From Plasmopara viticola (lineage: Eukaryota; Oomycota; Peronosporomycetes; Peronosporales; Peronosporaceae): a stretch of DNA of 64,000 nucleotides. The notes beneath the pieces are model-generated. The model saw only the letters and a list, made by a program, of their open reading frames with translations, was not told where the DNA came from and did not search any database. The DNA lies in NCBI GenBank assembly GCA_001695595.3, contig MBPM02000034.1, positions 310,001 to 374,000 on the forward strand, in the 5' to 3' direction. Position 1 is the first letter of the stretch, and each line of letters begins with the position of its first letter. The translations under genes and the position numbers were made by a program. Shown here in pieces: positions 1 through 11,260 of this stretch.

Positions 1-3000
1 GCGGTGCAAATACTTCAACGGCAAGTCGTCTCACATGGTAAAATTATCTTGCGAGAGTTAAGATTAAGCGCCAGAACCACTTTAACAAATCACACTGCAG
101 CTCTTTCCAGTTGCATGGCAAAGTTGCTGGTATAATGCATCCTGCAGGGCCGGTAATAGCTCCCTATCACTCTATACAATTTCTCCTTCGATTGCAATTG
201 TTTACGATAGAGGCCTTGGCTCTGCTATTTCATGTTCATGCTCTATTGTCATTTTGATTCCTCTTAAAACTTCTTGAGCTTAAAGATCGTTGACATGAAA
301 TAAGCGAGACGATTGCCTGAATGTTATTATCGTAGTAGTGACAGCCACTGCGGGTTTTCCCGACAATTTGATCTAAACCATCTGGATCAAGATTCGTTCC
401 GCGAGAGGCGACAGATTTTACATTCATATCCATTTTTCTCACCATTTTGTCCACGGCCACGGTTGGCGTTTGTTAAAATGTCTTTTTCCTCCAAAAGTTG
501 CTTTACAGCTGCAATTGAAATTTGCACCTAAAGCCTCAAAGTCTCGGTCCTTGTTTCAATATCTTATCAATTCTGCACGATTGTCGCTTAAGCAAGATAT
601 AGTTACATTCACTCTTGACCTTTTTAATTGTTCGATTTATCTTCTAATGTTACCAACTAGTGCATTGGATGCCGTAATAATTTACTTCACATTCTAGACA
701 ATGCTGTGTATGCTCAGGTGACAAACGTCGACTTGACACTAAAGAAAGAAGTAACTTTATTTTGACCTCAGCCGAGAATCAGAATTTGGAGTTGATCAGG
801 TTGTCCACTTGGATCCTTGGCTCGACCTTCATTCTCGACACTTCTTCTTGCAGTCCCAGGGCTCTATGAAAGCGTGCCACGTATAACTTTATGATTAATG
901 CAAAGCATGTACTGTACTTTAAATTTGGCAAATTTATGCAACGCGTGCGTGCTCGCTTCAATTAAGTGCACAATGCGCTGGGATGAGCTGACCCTAGCTT
1001 CTTTTATTAAATGTAGTAAAGCCGTAACAGTCGAACGTTGACCTATGCCTGATCCAGGTTGAAGATAAGTGCTAGTACTATATAAGTAGTATCTTTGTCA
1101 ACCGGCCCTTGATCAGCATTGCAGTATGTGCTCTTAGGTGATTAAAGTCTTGCAGAAGCGTGGCGAATCATGTCGTAAATTTTTTCTCATGTTCTTCCGC
1201 ATCAAAGTCTTTTTGGATTTTTGGCCTCACGTCTAATGTCTTATGTCATATCTAGACAACCTTGCGCGTCGGTGGAGCGATGGCTAATGAGGCTTTCTTT
1301 CATTAATTATCAATCGGGTCTTCTGCAAATCACGGTGGCTCGTAATCGTCGGTTAAGGCGTAAGAGGGAGAACTGAGACTTTTCTTGTTCATTCTGATGA
1401 TAGAGCGCCTTTCAACGCTTGTACGATCCGCATATTTGACTACTACAACAAGGTCACCGGCGATCCTGCTTCTAAAAGCGAGTTCGTCTTTTGCTTGAGC
1501 CTCCCCTTTGTTATTAACCACTCCGTAAAGCAGAAAATTCGGTAACGCGTACGATTGTGTTGACGTGTCTCTGTTATACATTGCAATCACACATTCCGTC
1601 CGGACTGCCGACTTAAGAAAAAGGTACTTTGGTAATCTTAATTTTCTGGAGAATGTTACTTTGTGTACTCGGCAGCGGAACTAATTAACTTTCTTGGTGG
1701 CGCTTGACGTAGTGGTGCTTCTTGGGATTGCTACTTCCATCTTGGCGAAGCGTAGGACGCAACATTCGCGCCATGTGGAAATCTTACACGGCGAGCCAGG
1801 TATACAATCGTGGTGTACAATATTTATATCCTAAGTTAGCACCCTTTTACTATTATTACTTGATCTCCTTCAATAGCAAGTATAGTAAATTTGGAGAACA
1901 TTACGTTGTTCGACCACGCTTACAGCTTAGGATTTACTCATGACTTGCAGCAAAGGCTGTAGTTGACGAGCGGTGCTCGTAATATTAAGTACTTCTGTCC
2001 TCGATATTATAAGTGTTTCCTTTTGACAGTTTGATATCAAACCACTGACCGACTAGATGTTTGCTATCTTGTAGAGGTGGTATTTTCAATCGCCAAAGCT
2101 CCTTGCGAGTGGCTTCCAAGTTTTGACTATTAATTAACTTATAAAATCGCAACACTCCAGCTATATTATACGCTGGATGAGGCTGTACCTTGCATCAAAT
2201 CCGCGACTAAATAGCGTTAAGTGCCACTTAAGCTGCAGATTAGTACACCTATACGCTCGTTTTTGTCGCTAAAACATTAGAAACTAGTCACGTCCATGTG
2301 CTTGTACATATGGCTAGCTTTCTACGATAGTTGATCTTCAAATAGAAGTATCGATGCTCCAGAATTTGAGGTGGGACTGTCCATAGTTATTTAGAATCCC
2401 CGCGGCTGCCGCAGCAACCAGATAGTCGAGCTTGGAAACACAGTCTTCAGATTGACTACTACTACGGCTTTAAGCCTAAAATGGAAGAAGGGTAAGTAAA
2501 TTATAATTGGTCGAGAACGTGTAGCGTTAGCCGATCCGATCTCGCGTAGTAGGTCGAAATGTGACTTACTGTCTTGCTTATGTGCTCCGCTGAATTGACC
2601 GTCTTACGAACTTGGCCTGAACCGATCGTATGAAGTGCCTGCTGTGGCATCGAGTTAATTTATCCAGGATATAAAGTGATGACGTCAACTATCATATTGG
2701 ATCCATTTTCACATTTTACTTGATCTTGTACAAGTGCACTAAAGCGATGGCTGACCTGATAAATACACATTAATCAGGTCAGCCATCGCTTTAGTGCACT
2801 TTTTTTTAAGCCGGTCAACGCTAAAACTAGATTTACGTTCCCGGCTCTGGCTCACTCCACGACCGTGAAGACAAGTCATTAGCCTAAATATGTCATGCCT
2901 GTCTAGCAAGGCAATTAATCAATTTAGCCAAGCTAAGGTCCGAGTGACGGGTCAGTACCACAAATAAATTGTCTAGAGTCATACGTTTCCTTACCGAACA

Positions 3001-5529
3001 CACTCTAGCATATTTTATTTAGTTAAGCGCACAACTGGCGAACGCTTCTGGTATGAATGTATCGTCGTCAATTTTGATTTATCGCAGTTCAGAACACCGA
3101 AAACCTGTGTACTTAAAAAGAGATACGTATCTACTGTAAGATTGAGCCTATTTTTGTTGCTTAATTTATAAGTTCCTGTGAGTGAAAGTCAATGTTTTTC
3201 GGACAGGCTCGTGCGACGTCTAGCACCTAATTATCACTCGTATCTAGGTCACCTATCCGCCTGATCAAGTATTATCTTCTGCTTAGTTGTTTATAGAATA
3301 CGGACGACCTGGCACATGCACCGTGGTTACGCAGCCATCCAGATAAAGCCGAATGGCGGAGTTTGTACTTTCCGGCCACGACGGAATTTTCGACAAGTCG
3401 GACGATCAAATTGACGGGCTGATCAGTGCACTAGTCGATCACCTTAAATCTCTTTGAAAAGCGCCGGCCGAAGTTTTCAAGCTATGATCCTGCTTGGATC
3501 GGCCATTTTTTTGTTGAGACGCTGATATCCGGGTTAAAACCTCGATAAGCATCAAATCCTGAAGGTTGTTATAAGCGATTTGACGATTGAAGACGAAGCT
3601 GCTACATTGTGGTGTCAAGGACAAGCAAGTCTGCATTAATGGAGGAGTAGACATCTTTGCGAGATAATTGGAAGGCCATATGGCTGGTTTTGCCAGACAC
3701 CAAAGAGGTATAGCAAAAAGACATATTTACTAAGAGCTCAGAAGGAAGTACGGCGGAAAAAGTTGAACCAACTTCAAAGCACCAGGAAACGCTGCCTTCT
3801 GCTTTTGTGTAAGAGCACTGCTTATTACTGGCTGCAAGAAGAGTCTCTTGTAACATTGATGCACACTAGTGATGCAGTGCGAAGACTAATAGCTCAGTAA
3901 ATCTATAAATAAGGTCTGACTTGATCGAGGGTCTTTCGTAAGCAAAGATCGTTTATATGCCAAGCTTCCCCAAGATGCCACCAGCTGTTACGATCATCAA
4001 AAGAATGGAGATGACATATGATTTATGCAGAATAGCGCCTAGTGGGCAGTTTTGACTATCAGATCGTCTGTTTATTAGCTGACTGCTAAAATTCTCAACT
4101 TGGCGCTGTGGTGCTGCTTACTGGGTATGAAAGGCGGACTGTTGCCGAAACCCGTCTTAGAGGCTGGTTCGTGCAGGTCAAAACATTTTCAAGCGATACT
4201 TTTGTGAAAATCTTCACATGCCGCTTCCTGGAAGCCTACACGGCAAAGTGGTAAGCATCAAAGCTCATTCCGATTCCCTTGTCGTTTCGCACCTAAAGTG
4301 TCGTCGGGGTCTGATACAGATACATTCTTGAGACTTCAATCAAGCTCACACTTTCTTACTACCACGTGGTTCATCAGCGCAAGCACGCTATCTAGATGAA
4401 GACACGGCACTCACATATCACACTCGTGCACCTTGTGTCGGTCATTCGTTGTGAAAAGTAAAAGTATAATGGTCGACTACGACACGTTGATTTCAGTATC
4501 GCAGGGTACAGATATTGAGTCCCTTCATGATAAAAGACTTGCCCGTGCGTCTGTGGCTCGCAACACTAAACGTCGTTCGAAGATGTTCTTAGATGTTATT
4601 CTGCATGTGCAAAAATTTATCCACACACTCGCAAGCCCTTGGGTTTGACAGTACGAGCTTGCAAGCCTTTAGTATGCCCCACCCATTTCTCCTTTGCGAT
4701 CACACCTCTGTGCATGGTTAGTCGAACCTCATGACAAATAGATTTGGTAAAGCACTAGAGCATGAGGAGCAGTCAAAGGTCGACGGTAGATTACGCACAT
4801 GTCATCTCGCGACAAGTGAGGTTACGATTATGCCATATACTTTATCATATCCGAGCGACATTAGTCAAAATATATAGCTATCCTGACCTTTATTTTGCCT
4901 CTAAGATTTTTTTGCAAAGAAAAACAGCCATCTGACCAATTTTTATAGGAAGGCGATTGTATCGCTGAGCATAGCGACGCATGGTATGTGTGGAGGATGA
5001 ATGACTTAAAGCATAGCGGATCTGGTGAAAGCATACTTCATCACGAGTAGCCCCTTCTACTATCATGGACAGGTATGTTACGTACCCCAAGACTTGCGTC
5101 ATCTTTAAGCTTTAGCTTGGCCGAATGACAAGATCTTTTCCAAATTAGCTACGTCCTCTCACGATGCTGTAAAGTATTCAAATGAAATCGGTAGCACAAA
5201 AATGTACACACACAATAGGCGATCATATTGGTTACGTGCCTGGTGTGCAGGCTAGAGTCTTTTACACGGCACGCACTTTAGACAAAACAACAGATCACCG
5301 ATGTATAGCTGCCTCTATCCTTCCTTACTCTCGTTAATGGCCCTGGCTACATGGCCTCAGTAGAGAGAAAGACCTCGACAATGTAACATTGTTATTTAAT
5401 GCAACTATAAGTCCATAAAAGAAAGCATTTTTTTGACAAGCCCCAGTCTTAAAAACGGATCTTTACTTAAATCTCTCTAAAGAGCGTACAAATAAAGTGA
5501 ATCAAGGAATTTTAAGGATTTAGCAAAAG
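1..5529. other. AT-rich gene-poor region
   Basis: No gene could be supported in this 5.5-kb stretch. Open frames are short (60-86 codons), overlap on both strands and show no recognisable domain. Two patches look slightly coding-like: a short plus-strand frame near 3353-3458, and overlapping minus-strand frames at about 3440-3856. Both are interrupted and could be remains of an old gene or transposon. The one sharp structure is the perfect hairpin at 2732-2801. The last 400 bases before the RING gene show no clear initiator match. Confidence 0.6.
2732..2801. repeat. Perfect 29-bp inverted repeat (hairpin) followed by a T run
   Basis: The arms at 2732-2760 and 2773-2801 are exact reverse complements over 29 bp, separated by a 12-nt AT-rich loop. 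The right arm runs straight into a tract of eight T residues. A perfect stem of this length in otherwise drifting intergenic DNA is unlikely by chance. It could be a recent foldback or miniature element, a small-RNA precursor, or the end of a Pol III transcript. The sequence alone does not decide which. Confidence 0.9.
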
Positions 5530-7523
5530 ATGGACGAAGACGAAGAAGACACGTACGGCTTTGGCTCCTTCTCGGACTTGTTCGACGCGGGGCCGGTGCC
5601 GACGCCCAAGTGTCTTGATCTAGGTGCACTCAGTCACTATTGTATGTCGGAGCGCAAGCTTGTCCACTTCCGGCAACTGCAGCAGGATAGACATTGCGTC
5701 GGTTTCCAGCACGTCGCCGTCAAATTTAACGGCGTGAGCATCGATGGCGGCTTGGGTGTGCTCAGTGTAGTGCCTCTTGAAAAAGGGGGTGGGTTTGTGT
5801 GGCTCCAGACCACACAGTCGGATTCAGACGCTAGTAGAAGGCGCAAGAAGGAGCTACAGGACATTACGAATCGCCAGCCGAACGGAGGTGGGCACGCGGC
5901 AGCGGACGCGCTTTGTGTACCAAAGAAACTCGTCACTTGTGTGCAACCTACTACACTGCAGAACAGGGCGCAGGGTGTGGAGATTAAAGTGATTGGCGGC
6001 AATTGGCTCGAATTTACCTTCATGCCCGGCCCATTTGCTAAATCTACACACCGAGATGAGTTTCTACAGACGCTTGAGCAACAGATACGTGGCAGCAAGA
6101 GGACCGAGAAAAGAACGGAGGGACATGTTGATGAACGAAAAGACGTGAACGTCAATACGAAGACGCAAGTTGAGACGAAAATGACGCAGAAAGAGATGTT
6201 TCGGCAACTTGTACGGGAATATACTGAGCTCGACCCCATGAGTGAGGAAGCGTTTACGATCGCCAAAGAATTGCATGCGAAAACCGGGTATTGCGTAGGC
6301 CCTATGACTGCGCAAGTGCCAAAATTTTCGGAAGACTTGGAGTTTCGCAAGAGATCAATGGAAGAATTGGCGGCTTATTTGAACCGAATGAAGCAGGAGG
6401 GGAAGGAAGCCGACGCGCATCGTGAAGTACATACAAAAGTCAAATATTGTCGAATGAAGAACAATTTATTCGAGTACACGGACATTGACACTGGCGAGAA
6501 AATCACTCCGCAAACGTATGAACAGCGGTATATGGAGTACGTGAAAAGTCACGAGGCCAACTTTGTGATTCATGGGCTTCCGAATGAGTACAAAGTGGAG
6601 AAAGATTGCAAAGTGAAGGAGACAGGTGACGTGCTAGCGGCAGAAACAGAGGGTGCCAGGTCTGTCTTCCTGGCGACGCTAGGAATTGATATCAGCACAA
6701 GTCGAGTGATCGATAAAAATTTCTTTTCGCGCGATGTCGACTGCGTACCTTCCAGTGCACAAACATGTAAAAGTGACGAGGCTCCATTTCGGGATGCAGT
6801 GGAGAGAGCGAGAATAGATCTATGGACTAGCTGGGGCGTGGCATTTGCTCAAGTGTCTGACATGTGTTCGAGTGTCGAGAGCCGCACTCGGTCCAAAAAC
6901 TCCTTTTCAGGTATGAAAGTCGTTTGAATTAGTTGAGTCTTTGCTAAACAATATGTCTTGGGTGCTTGCTAGATCAAGTAACAATGCGAAAACGACCTCG
7001 AAGACGAAGACGAAGTCTTGTGGTGCCAAAATTTGACGATCTTCATGCTAATATTGAAGATATTGTTGCCGACAGCTCACAAAATGAAGCATCAAGTGGT
7101 GCTACCTACAGCAAATCTCGCTCACATCAGAGTCGAGATACACTTTATAAACAAGATACTATTAAGAAGGCCCGACGTACGTCTTTAGCACAGAGAATGG
7201 TGAGCATTGTCGAATATACACCGACGGTAGAAAAGGCGAGTGCAGCTCAAGAAAAGACTCCTCGGCCATTGCTCGAATCAACGCATACAATGCACCGCAC
7301 AAGAGGCTACTCTTGTGAGACCAGTTCGTTGGAGATGGTAGGAGATGACGACTCGAGTTTGTGCCAGCTTTGTTATAGTGAGGAAGCGCTGGTACACATG
7401 AAACCTTGCGATCATACCGTTTGTAGTTCGTGCTGGTCCCGACTGTCTCCGTCATCCGATAAGACTGGGACGGGGTCGCGTCGACTGTGTCCGTGGGATC
7501 GCGAAGTGGTAACGAAACGGTAG
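5530..7523 (+). CDS. RING-finger protein, putative E3 ubiquitin ligase (two exons)
   Basis: Two exons, 5530-6910 and 6973-7523, join in frame across a 62-nt GT-AG intron (GTATGA donor, GCTAAAC-like branch site) to give about 643 residues. The N-terminus is acidic. The middle is unrecognised, with basic, Lys-rich and Arg-rich stretches; an Arg cluster (RKRPRRRRR) follows the splice junction and could be a nuclear signal. The C-terminal 60 residues form a RING: Cys591, Cys594, Cys606, His608, Cys611, Cys614 and Cys633. The eighth ligand position is Asp636 (CPWD) rather than Cys or His. RING proteins usually recruit E2 enzymes for ubiquitin transfer; substrate and location are unknown. The gene lies tail-to-tail with the methyltransferase gene downstream. 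The second exon could be a separate gene, but the splice signals and frame match favour one gene. Confidence 0.75.
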
Positions 7524-7783
7524 CAGTGATAGCAATGGTAACATGCCTTTAAATTAGCACCTCTACAATGTCGTGGCTCTGCGTGGTAAAGCCAACTGTA
7601 TCGTAATGAGTCGTGCCTTGCCGATCTAGGTATGTCCCGCAGTAGAGCCGTGTGATGGTAAAACGCACGAGCGAGACAAAGCTACTCGACTGAGGCACTT
7701 ACAAATGAAAGCTGCTGCTCTTTGCTTGGGCAGATTACGCTGAGGAAGTCGAACCTTCTTACGGGTCCAAAGCAAGCAGTGAT

Positions 7784-9058
7784 TTAAGGAACGGTCGAGT
7801 AGATCGCTTCCCGTACGAGCGATTCGGTTGACAGCGTGGCTTCGCACTCCAGCTGGAAGGACCTACCACCCTTCGTTGTAATCCCTCGCTCTGTCGCTTC
7901 AAGCTCGAGATCGCGTGGAATGCCTACCAACACGTCATTCTTTGGCGTGGCTGTCGATGGATGCATGACAAACATGAAAGTGTCGTACTGAGCTTCTTCA
8001 GCCCGCATGTTGCGATCACTCTCAAGGAGCGTCTTGCACCGTCGTCGTCTTTGATTAGTGTCAATGTGTGCCACTGCAGCAGAACTTGAGTGGCCAAAGT
8101 CGGCAGCTTTGGCCAACACTTCGTACTCGGTGCGCGAGAGCTCACGTGCTAAGGTGGCAGAACGAGGGTAAACGAGTCCACTGAGCTTGATTTTGCCGAC
8201 GCAACACGGCGCAAGCACGTAAACAGCTCGCTCTGCCAGACACTTTTCCATGACAAGGTCCGTGGCTTCACCGCAAGCGTGAAGCGCGACGCCAACGTCA
8301 AAGGGCTTGTCGTAATGTTCAATGTACCCACAAAACACATGTACGTTGGTCAGTCGTGCAGCAGCAATGCGCTCTTTGGCTGAATGATATCGTACAAAAA
8401 CACACACGTAAGCCGAGGAGAAGCGACAACAATGACAAATACCATGCTTACCAATCGCGAGTGAAAAGTCTTTCTTGTCAAGCAAGACAAACGTGCACTG
8501 TGGGAAGAGATTAGCGAGCGGAAGCGCCACGTAACCAGATCCTGCGCAGAATTCCACCACGACATCGCCTGGCCTGGAGCACATTACGACAATATTAAAA
8601 GCTTGTTATTGCCATCTTTTACACGTGGCTACCGACTGAAGAATACGTCGCAAAAAGACTACGAGATTGTCCACTTGGTGTTGTTTGTTCCGTGCTCGCC
8701 CTGCTGGGAGTTTACCGTCTCGCGGGTGTATACCGCTGGGAAGTTTGGCCCACGGAATACCTCGCTCCTGTGTTTTTATTAACTCTCCTGACTTGTGCAG
8801 ACACTTGAGCGGATTACAGCAATAGCTGGACTTGGTGCGACCAAAGACTGTGCTTTCCACACGTTCCAGCAGCTCTTCGAACCAAAGCTGCGAGTTTGAA
8901 GGAAGTTGCGACCCTCTACTACGCCTCTTTCGTACACTTTGCCGACGATGAGATAAGTCTGTGGATTTTGACGCGGTTGACGCTGCATGTGCGTCTGCTT
9001 TAGCCCATTCTGCGTCGTCCCACGTGCCCCATGTCAACGATGGCAAGACGCTGTTCAT
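7784..9058 (-). CDS. GSTCD/TRM13-like SAM-dependent methyltransferase (three exons)
   Basis: Likely exons are 9058-8625, 8573-8452 and 8379-7784, about 383 residues. The second intron (8380-8451, 72 nt, GTAAGC...CAG) is clear, although it is free of stops and so could be misread as coding. The first intron has two usable donors (8624, giving 51 nt, or 8636, giving 63 nt); both keep the frame. Evidence for the enzyme class: a Rossmann motif I (VEFCAGSG), then the paired signature ALHACGEATD and APCCVGK, which is typical of the methyltransferase domain in GSTCD and related to tRNA methylase TRM13. A conserved Lys/Gln/Val segment (KQHQVDN) precedes motif I. The N-terminal 100 residues are basic and not recognised. 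The substrate is unknown, with RNA most likely by family. Start 9058 is the first ATG of the exon. Confidence 0.75.
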
Positions 9059-9106
9059 ATCCTGATGATTATAAATAATCCTTTTTTTTGCTTTTTTGGA
9101 AAATGG

Positions 9107-9273
9107 AATGTATTATAACTAGAGGTTTTGCCACAATGTATTTTAAGTAGAGGTTTTGCAAATGACTGGTTGAAAAAAGAAACTATAACAATGTCTTCTA
9201 ACTAGATGTTCTGCCAATGATTGGATAAAACTAAACTTTAACAATGTCTTTAAATTACTGATGACTGGATGAC
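9107..9273. repeat. Diverged tandem repeat, unit about 53-55 bp
   Basis: The word AATGT followed by a T-rich stretch, TAACTAGAGGTTTTGCC and AATGA-TGG recurs with drift starting near 9107, 9135, 9190 and 9243. The first unit is shortened to 28 bp. This is an old tandem duplication just upstream of the methyltransferase gene; no function is evident. Confidence 0.55.
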
Positions 9274-9416
9274 AAGAAATTCAAATGAAGCTGACAGAAA
9301 GAAGCCTTATTTTCTAGAGAATATGTGAAAGGAGGGAATATATAGTCAAAGAAAGTTCAGTTTTCTGCTCCTTAGTTATAAAAAAATTACAATTAAACAC
9401 TCGTAGCACTTGGTAC

Positions 9417-9468
9417 TTTGCTGTGTCATCAGCAAGTACTGAAACAATCATTGCCATGACACAGCAAA
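9417..9468. repeat. 13-bp inverted repeat with 26-nt loop
   Basis: TTTGCTGTGTCAT at 9417-9429 is repeated as its exact reverse complement at 9456-9468. It is a small stem-loop or a pair of short terminal repeats. No target-site duplication was recognised. Confidence 0.6.
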
Positions 9469-9973
9469 CTAATAAGTTGCAAACCGTGTATACTAGATGT
9501 ACAGTCTGACGCCCTACTTAGCACGGAGAAAACTGAACCATGATTTATATACCAGTCTGTCTCAATCCAGGACTCTGCCAGAGAAGTCAAGCAGCCGTCA
9601 AGTCTATCACCGTGACAGCTCCCTCCAATTGGCTCTTGGCGTCCTCGCAATCCGCACTGACGCCCTTGACAAACTCCGCATTCATTGGTAGCATTCTCGG
9701 GGATGTGGAACCTGAGAACTCTACTTCTACATCTACAAATCCCACGGGCGTATCTTTTGCTGATGTCACAGCACTTGACCTTCTTCTGCAGTCTACTTCC
9801 GCGTTTTTTTATTTACCTCGTTCCCGCAACTCGTCATTATATAAAAGAATCTCGCTTATCTTGTCCGAGCGCAAAATAAAAGTCATATATATCAAGTGTC
9901 GGTAGCTGATGCTATCCAAACACCCGGTGCAATCTCAGGATCACATTAGCTCTACTGCCTGGCTAAAGAGTTA

Positions 9974-10747
9974 CTAGAGGATGGCTATATTTCGCAACGG
10001 TTCCAACTGACCGACGATTCGACACAATTCGGGTAGACCACGTCTTTTTCCTTCTACGTCTTTAAATGCCTCCATAATACTCCGAAACTGGTGCGGATCG
10101 TGACGAGTCAACTGTCTTATTTTTAGAGGTCACTTGTAATTATCAAAATCCACATCCGATTGAACTTTACTCCTGCAAAAAAATGTTTGCTTCTCCAACC
10201 ACATGAAGTATTGAGAGACAAATCCTTCTCTTTCAATAAACGCGTTGTCTACGACATTTAACACTATAAAACCAGAACGAATGCGTGATAGTTGGGTGCG
10301 CTAAATGCCCCGCTGATAAAAGTAGCTCCATTGTGTGACGAGAGCTATACAGCTTGGTCTTGAACACGGGTCAGATAGCTACCAGCATCCCGCGATGGAG
10401 AGTGCAGGTTCTGGTTACTTAGTGTTATGAAGCACCATGTCTGTAGACAGCACCGGGCCACGACTTTACATACCAATTCTAAAATATCTATAGGTGTCTT
10501 GAAATGCATTATTGAGCAGGCAAGAAATATCTTTGGTAAGTTGACTATCAGCTCCAAAAGTGTGGTTTATTCATCGAAGAAAGATTTATAAGATCTCAAT
10601 TTCGACAAAATGCTTTTAAATATCATTGACAAACATACGCAATGCTTTCGTACAAATCTCTTCAAAGTGCTTAATCATCTCGGGTGGCTTGCCGAGCTGA
10701 ACACATTCTCGTATCGAGTCCATCATAAAATGACTGTATATTGTTTC
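9974..10747 (-). pseudogene. Unidentified broken gene or unresolved multi-exon gene
   Basis: The minus strand carries several well-composed coding patches in order. The first opens after a TTAG acceptor at 10747 (segment MMDSIRECVQLGKPPEM) and stops at a GTATGT donor. The second ends at another GTATGT donor (segment LPKIFLACSIMHFKTPIDIL). A third lies near 10130-10260, and the last ends at a TAG at 9974-9976 (segment DVEGKRRGLPELCRIVGQ). The first two join in frame over a 94-nt intron. The later joins could not be made without stops, so decay is likely. No family was recognised. A short piece near 10360-10400 resembles sequence near 30150, so a repeat may have inserted here. Confidence 0.35.
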
Positions 10748-10930
10748 CTAATCGCCCAGGCACTCCAAGCCTAATACTCCCACCTCCAATCACAGCACCC
10801 GCAAATGGGATCGTATCTTGCAAGTACCTCCACCCAGCGCGTTAAATATTTCTTGAAGGCCATAATGTACCAGAGAACAGATGGCATACACAACCAATGA
10901 TGAGGCATGCGCTACACATGATTTCGTTCT

Positions 10931-11260
10931 TCATGGTATATATTTTTTACCTCCACATATCGGGCACTTGTGTAAATACTTAGCCAAATTCTTTTGCCAA
11001 CTGTACCAACTAGCGTTACACCTAGCCTTTTTAACCGTCTTCTCTGCCTGAGTGACCTCAGCAATGTATATGTGGCAGTAGCACAATTCGACCTTGGTAT
11101 AAGGCAATAAAATAGACGGGACCACAATTGTCCTGGCAGGGCCTGCGCGCACAGTGATAATGTTATAATCTACAAGGCACTGAGTATCAAGCACCAGAGG
11201 TTCTTGACATGGACTGCTTTGAATCCTACATCCGAGACGTACGATCTCATTGCAACGCAA
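10931..11260 (-). mobile_element. Ty3/gypsy retrotransposon relic (integrase zinc-binding region)
   Basis: A 109-codon minus-strand frame ends in a segment that reads like the HHCC zinc-binding region of a gypsy integrase: YCH, then a KT-K/R block, then WYSWQKNLAKYLHKCPICG. The order YCH...WxxWQ...CxxCGxKK matches that domain. The upstream part resembles the linker that follows RNase H in these polyproteins. No reverse transcriptase, protease or LTR was found nearby, so this is an isolated fragment. Confidence 0.55.

Larger units (their letters stand above)
9059..9973. other. Intergenic, with diverged tandem repeats
   Basis: This stretch holds the imperfect tandem repeat at 9107-9273 and the inverted repeat at 9417-9468. 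Overlapping frames on both strands at 9500-9900 have some coding-like composition on the minus strand but no splice-consistent model or known domain. They may be part of the broken gene that follows. Confidence 0.5.

Noticed and set aside
5637..6350. 237-codon antisense frame within the RING gene
   Set aside because: Shadow of the sense coding frame; Ser/Cys-rich composition typical of antisense frames, and no domain.
8380..8451. Coding insertion in the methyltransferase
   Set aside because: The 72-nt stretch is open in frame but has clean GTAAGC...CAG borders and falls within the methyltransferase fold, so it is an intron.
9540..9905. 121-codon plus-strand frame
   Set aside because: Low-complexity Ser/Thr/Leu composition with overlapping frames on both strands and no recognised domain.
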